A stretch of DNA of 13,789 nucleotides from Bacteroidaceae bacterium. Its GTDB lineage: Bacteria > Bacteroidota > Bacteroidia > Bacteroidales > Bacteroidaceae. The notes beneath the pieces were generated by a model. It searched no databases. It was not told the origin of the DNA and saw only the letters and a list, made by a program, of their open reading frames with translations. Numbering within the stretch: position 1 is the stretch's first letter; every line of letters begins with the position of its first letter. The position numbers and the translations under genes were made by a program. The stretch spans positions 1-13,789 of the forward strand of contig JAFZKR010000036.1 in NCBI GenBank assembly GCA_017551845.1, given 5' to 3'. Positions 13,203-13,789 of this stretch are shown in pieces.

Positions 13203-13789
13203 ATGAAAAAAGAGATTCAATTCAGTCTTGTTTACCGTGACATGTGGCAGTCGTCAGGTAAGTATGTTCCCCGCAAGGACCAACTGGCCAAGATTGCACC
13301 GGTAATTATTGATATGGGCTGCTTTGACCGCGTTGAGACTAACGGCGGTGCAATGGAGCAGGTAAACCTCCTTTACGGCGAGAACCCCAACCAGGCAGTC
13401 CGTACATTCACAAAGCCATTTAATGAGGTAGGCATCAAGACCCACATGCTTGACCGCGGTCTGAACGCATTGCGCATGAACCCTGTTCCGGCCGATGTAC
13501 GTCAGCTCATGTATAAGGTAAAACATGCCCAGGGCGTTGACATAACACGTATATTCTGCGGTCTGAACGATCCGCGTAACATAATCCCCTCAATCAAGTG
13601 GGCCAAGCAGGCTGGCATGACCGCTCAGGCTACAATGTGTATCACCTATTCTAAGGTACACAACGCCGAGTACTACATAAACCTGGCCGAGCAGCTCATC
13701 GAGGGCGGCGCACAGGAGATCTGCCTTAAGGATATGGCTGGCATCGGCCGTCCGGCTATGCTGTGCAAACTGGTGACCTGCATCAAGGA
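13203..13789 (+). CDS. Oxaloacetate decarboxylase alpha / pyruvate carboxylase subunit B-type carboxyltransferase (partial)
   Basis: The ATG at 13203 opens 195 codons that run off the right edge, so only the start of the carboxyltransferase TIM-barrel is seen. FSLVYRDMWQSSGKYVPR (7-24) holds the metal-binding aspartate D13. VETNGGAMEQV (44-54), HMLDRGLNALRMNPVPADV (81-99) and CLKDMAGIGRP (174-184) follow, with K176 in the place of the carbamylated metal-ligand lysine of this family. These are the typical Bacteroides forms of the motifs. The full protein would be about 600 residues and normally ends in a biotinyl domain, which is not visible here. It moves CO2 between oxaloacetate or pyruvate and biotin in central metabolism. 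It lies 23 bases after the SDR in the same direction, so it may share its transcript; a direct role in sulfonolipid synthesis is not shown. Confidence 0.88.
   Translation, partial: MKKEIQFSLVYRDMWQSSGKYVPRKDQLAKIAPVIIDMGCFDRVETNGGAMEQVNLLYGENPNQAVRTFTKPFNEVGIKTHMLDRGLNALRMNPVPADVRQLMYKVKHAQGVDITRIFCGLNDPRNIIPSIKWAKQAGMTAQATMCITYSKVHNAEYYINLAEQLIEGGAQEICLKDMAGIGRPAMLCKLVTCIK

Overview
The window reads as chromosomal DNA from an anaerobic, gut-type member of the order Bacteroidales. The grounds are Bacteroidota-style promoter boxes (TAnnTTTG), no Shine-Dalgarno sequences ahead of start codons, a TonB-dependent receptor under a TPP riboswitch next to a PnuC-family transporter, a DUF3078 outer-membrane protein, and a carboxyltransferase with the typical Bacteroides RDMWQSSGKY N-terminus. 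The genus cannot be fixed. A capnine-type sulfonolipid gene set would favour Alistipes/Odoribacter-like lineages over Bacteroides proper, but this is inference.

Layout. (1) 1-573, minus strand: the 5' part of a cytidylate-kinase-like gene that runs off the left edge. (2) 574-933: divergent control region with two TAnnTTTG boxes, one copy of a dispersed palindromic repeat and a TPP riboswitch. (3) 934-3954: thiamine uptake pair, an outer-membrane TonB-dependent receptor followed by PnuT. (4) 3955-4073: a second copy of the palindromic repeat and a probable internal promoter. (5) 4074-8308: an unfamiliar phosphoribosyltransferase-fold protein, a CodB-like cytosine permease, a DUF3078 barrel protein and an EamA transporter. 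(6) 8309-8698: gene-free, with several hairpins and a probable terminator, leading into a promoter/operator. (7) 8699-9368: a HigB-HigA type toxin-antitoxin pair. (8) 9369-9882: gene-free, with a strong hairpin, a run of palindromes at 22-bp spacing, a third copy of the palindromic repeat and a tandem 9-mer. (9) 9883-13179: three tightly coupled genes matching the capnine (sulfonolipid) pathway: an alpha-oxoamine-synthase family acyltransferase (CapB-like), a threonine-synthase-fold cysteate synthase (CapA-like) and a short-chain reductase (CapC-like). (10) 13203 to the right edge: the start of an oxaloacetate decarboxylase/pyruvate carboxylase-type carboxyltransferase.

How the genes work together. 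The riboswitch should switch off thiamine import across the outer membrane (TonB receptor) and inner membrane (PnuT) when TPP is plentiful. The phosphoribosyltransferase-like gene and codB sit behind a separate -7 box and may form a distinct pyrimidine-related unit. The three cap-like genes would turn O-phosphoserine and sulfite into cysteate, condense it with an activated fatty acid, and reduce the ketone to capnine, the base of sulfonolipids. The best candidates for further work are this lipid cluster with its palindrome-rich upstream region, the unusual phosphoribosyltransferase next to CodB, and the three-copy palindromic repeat family.
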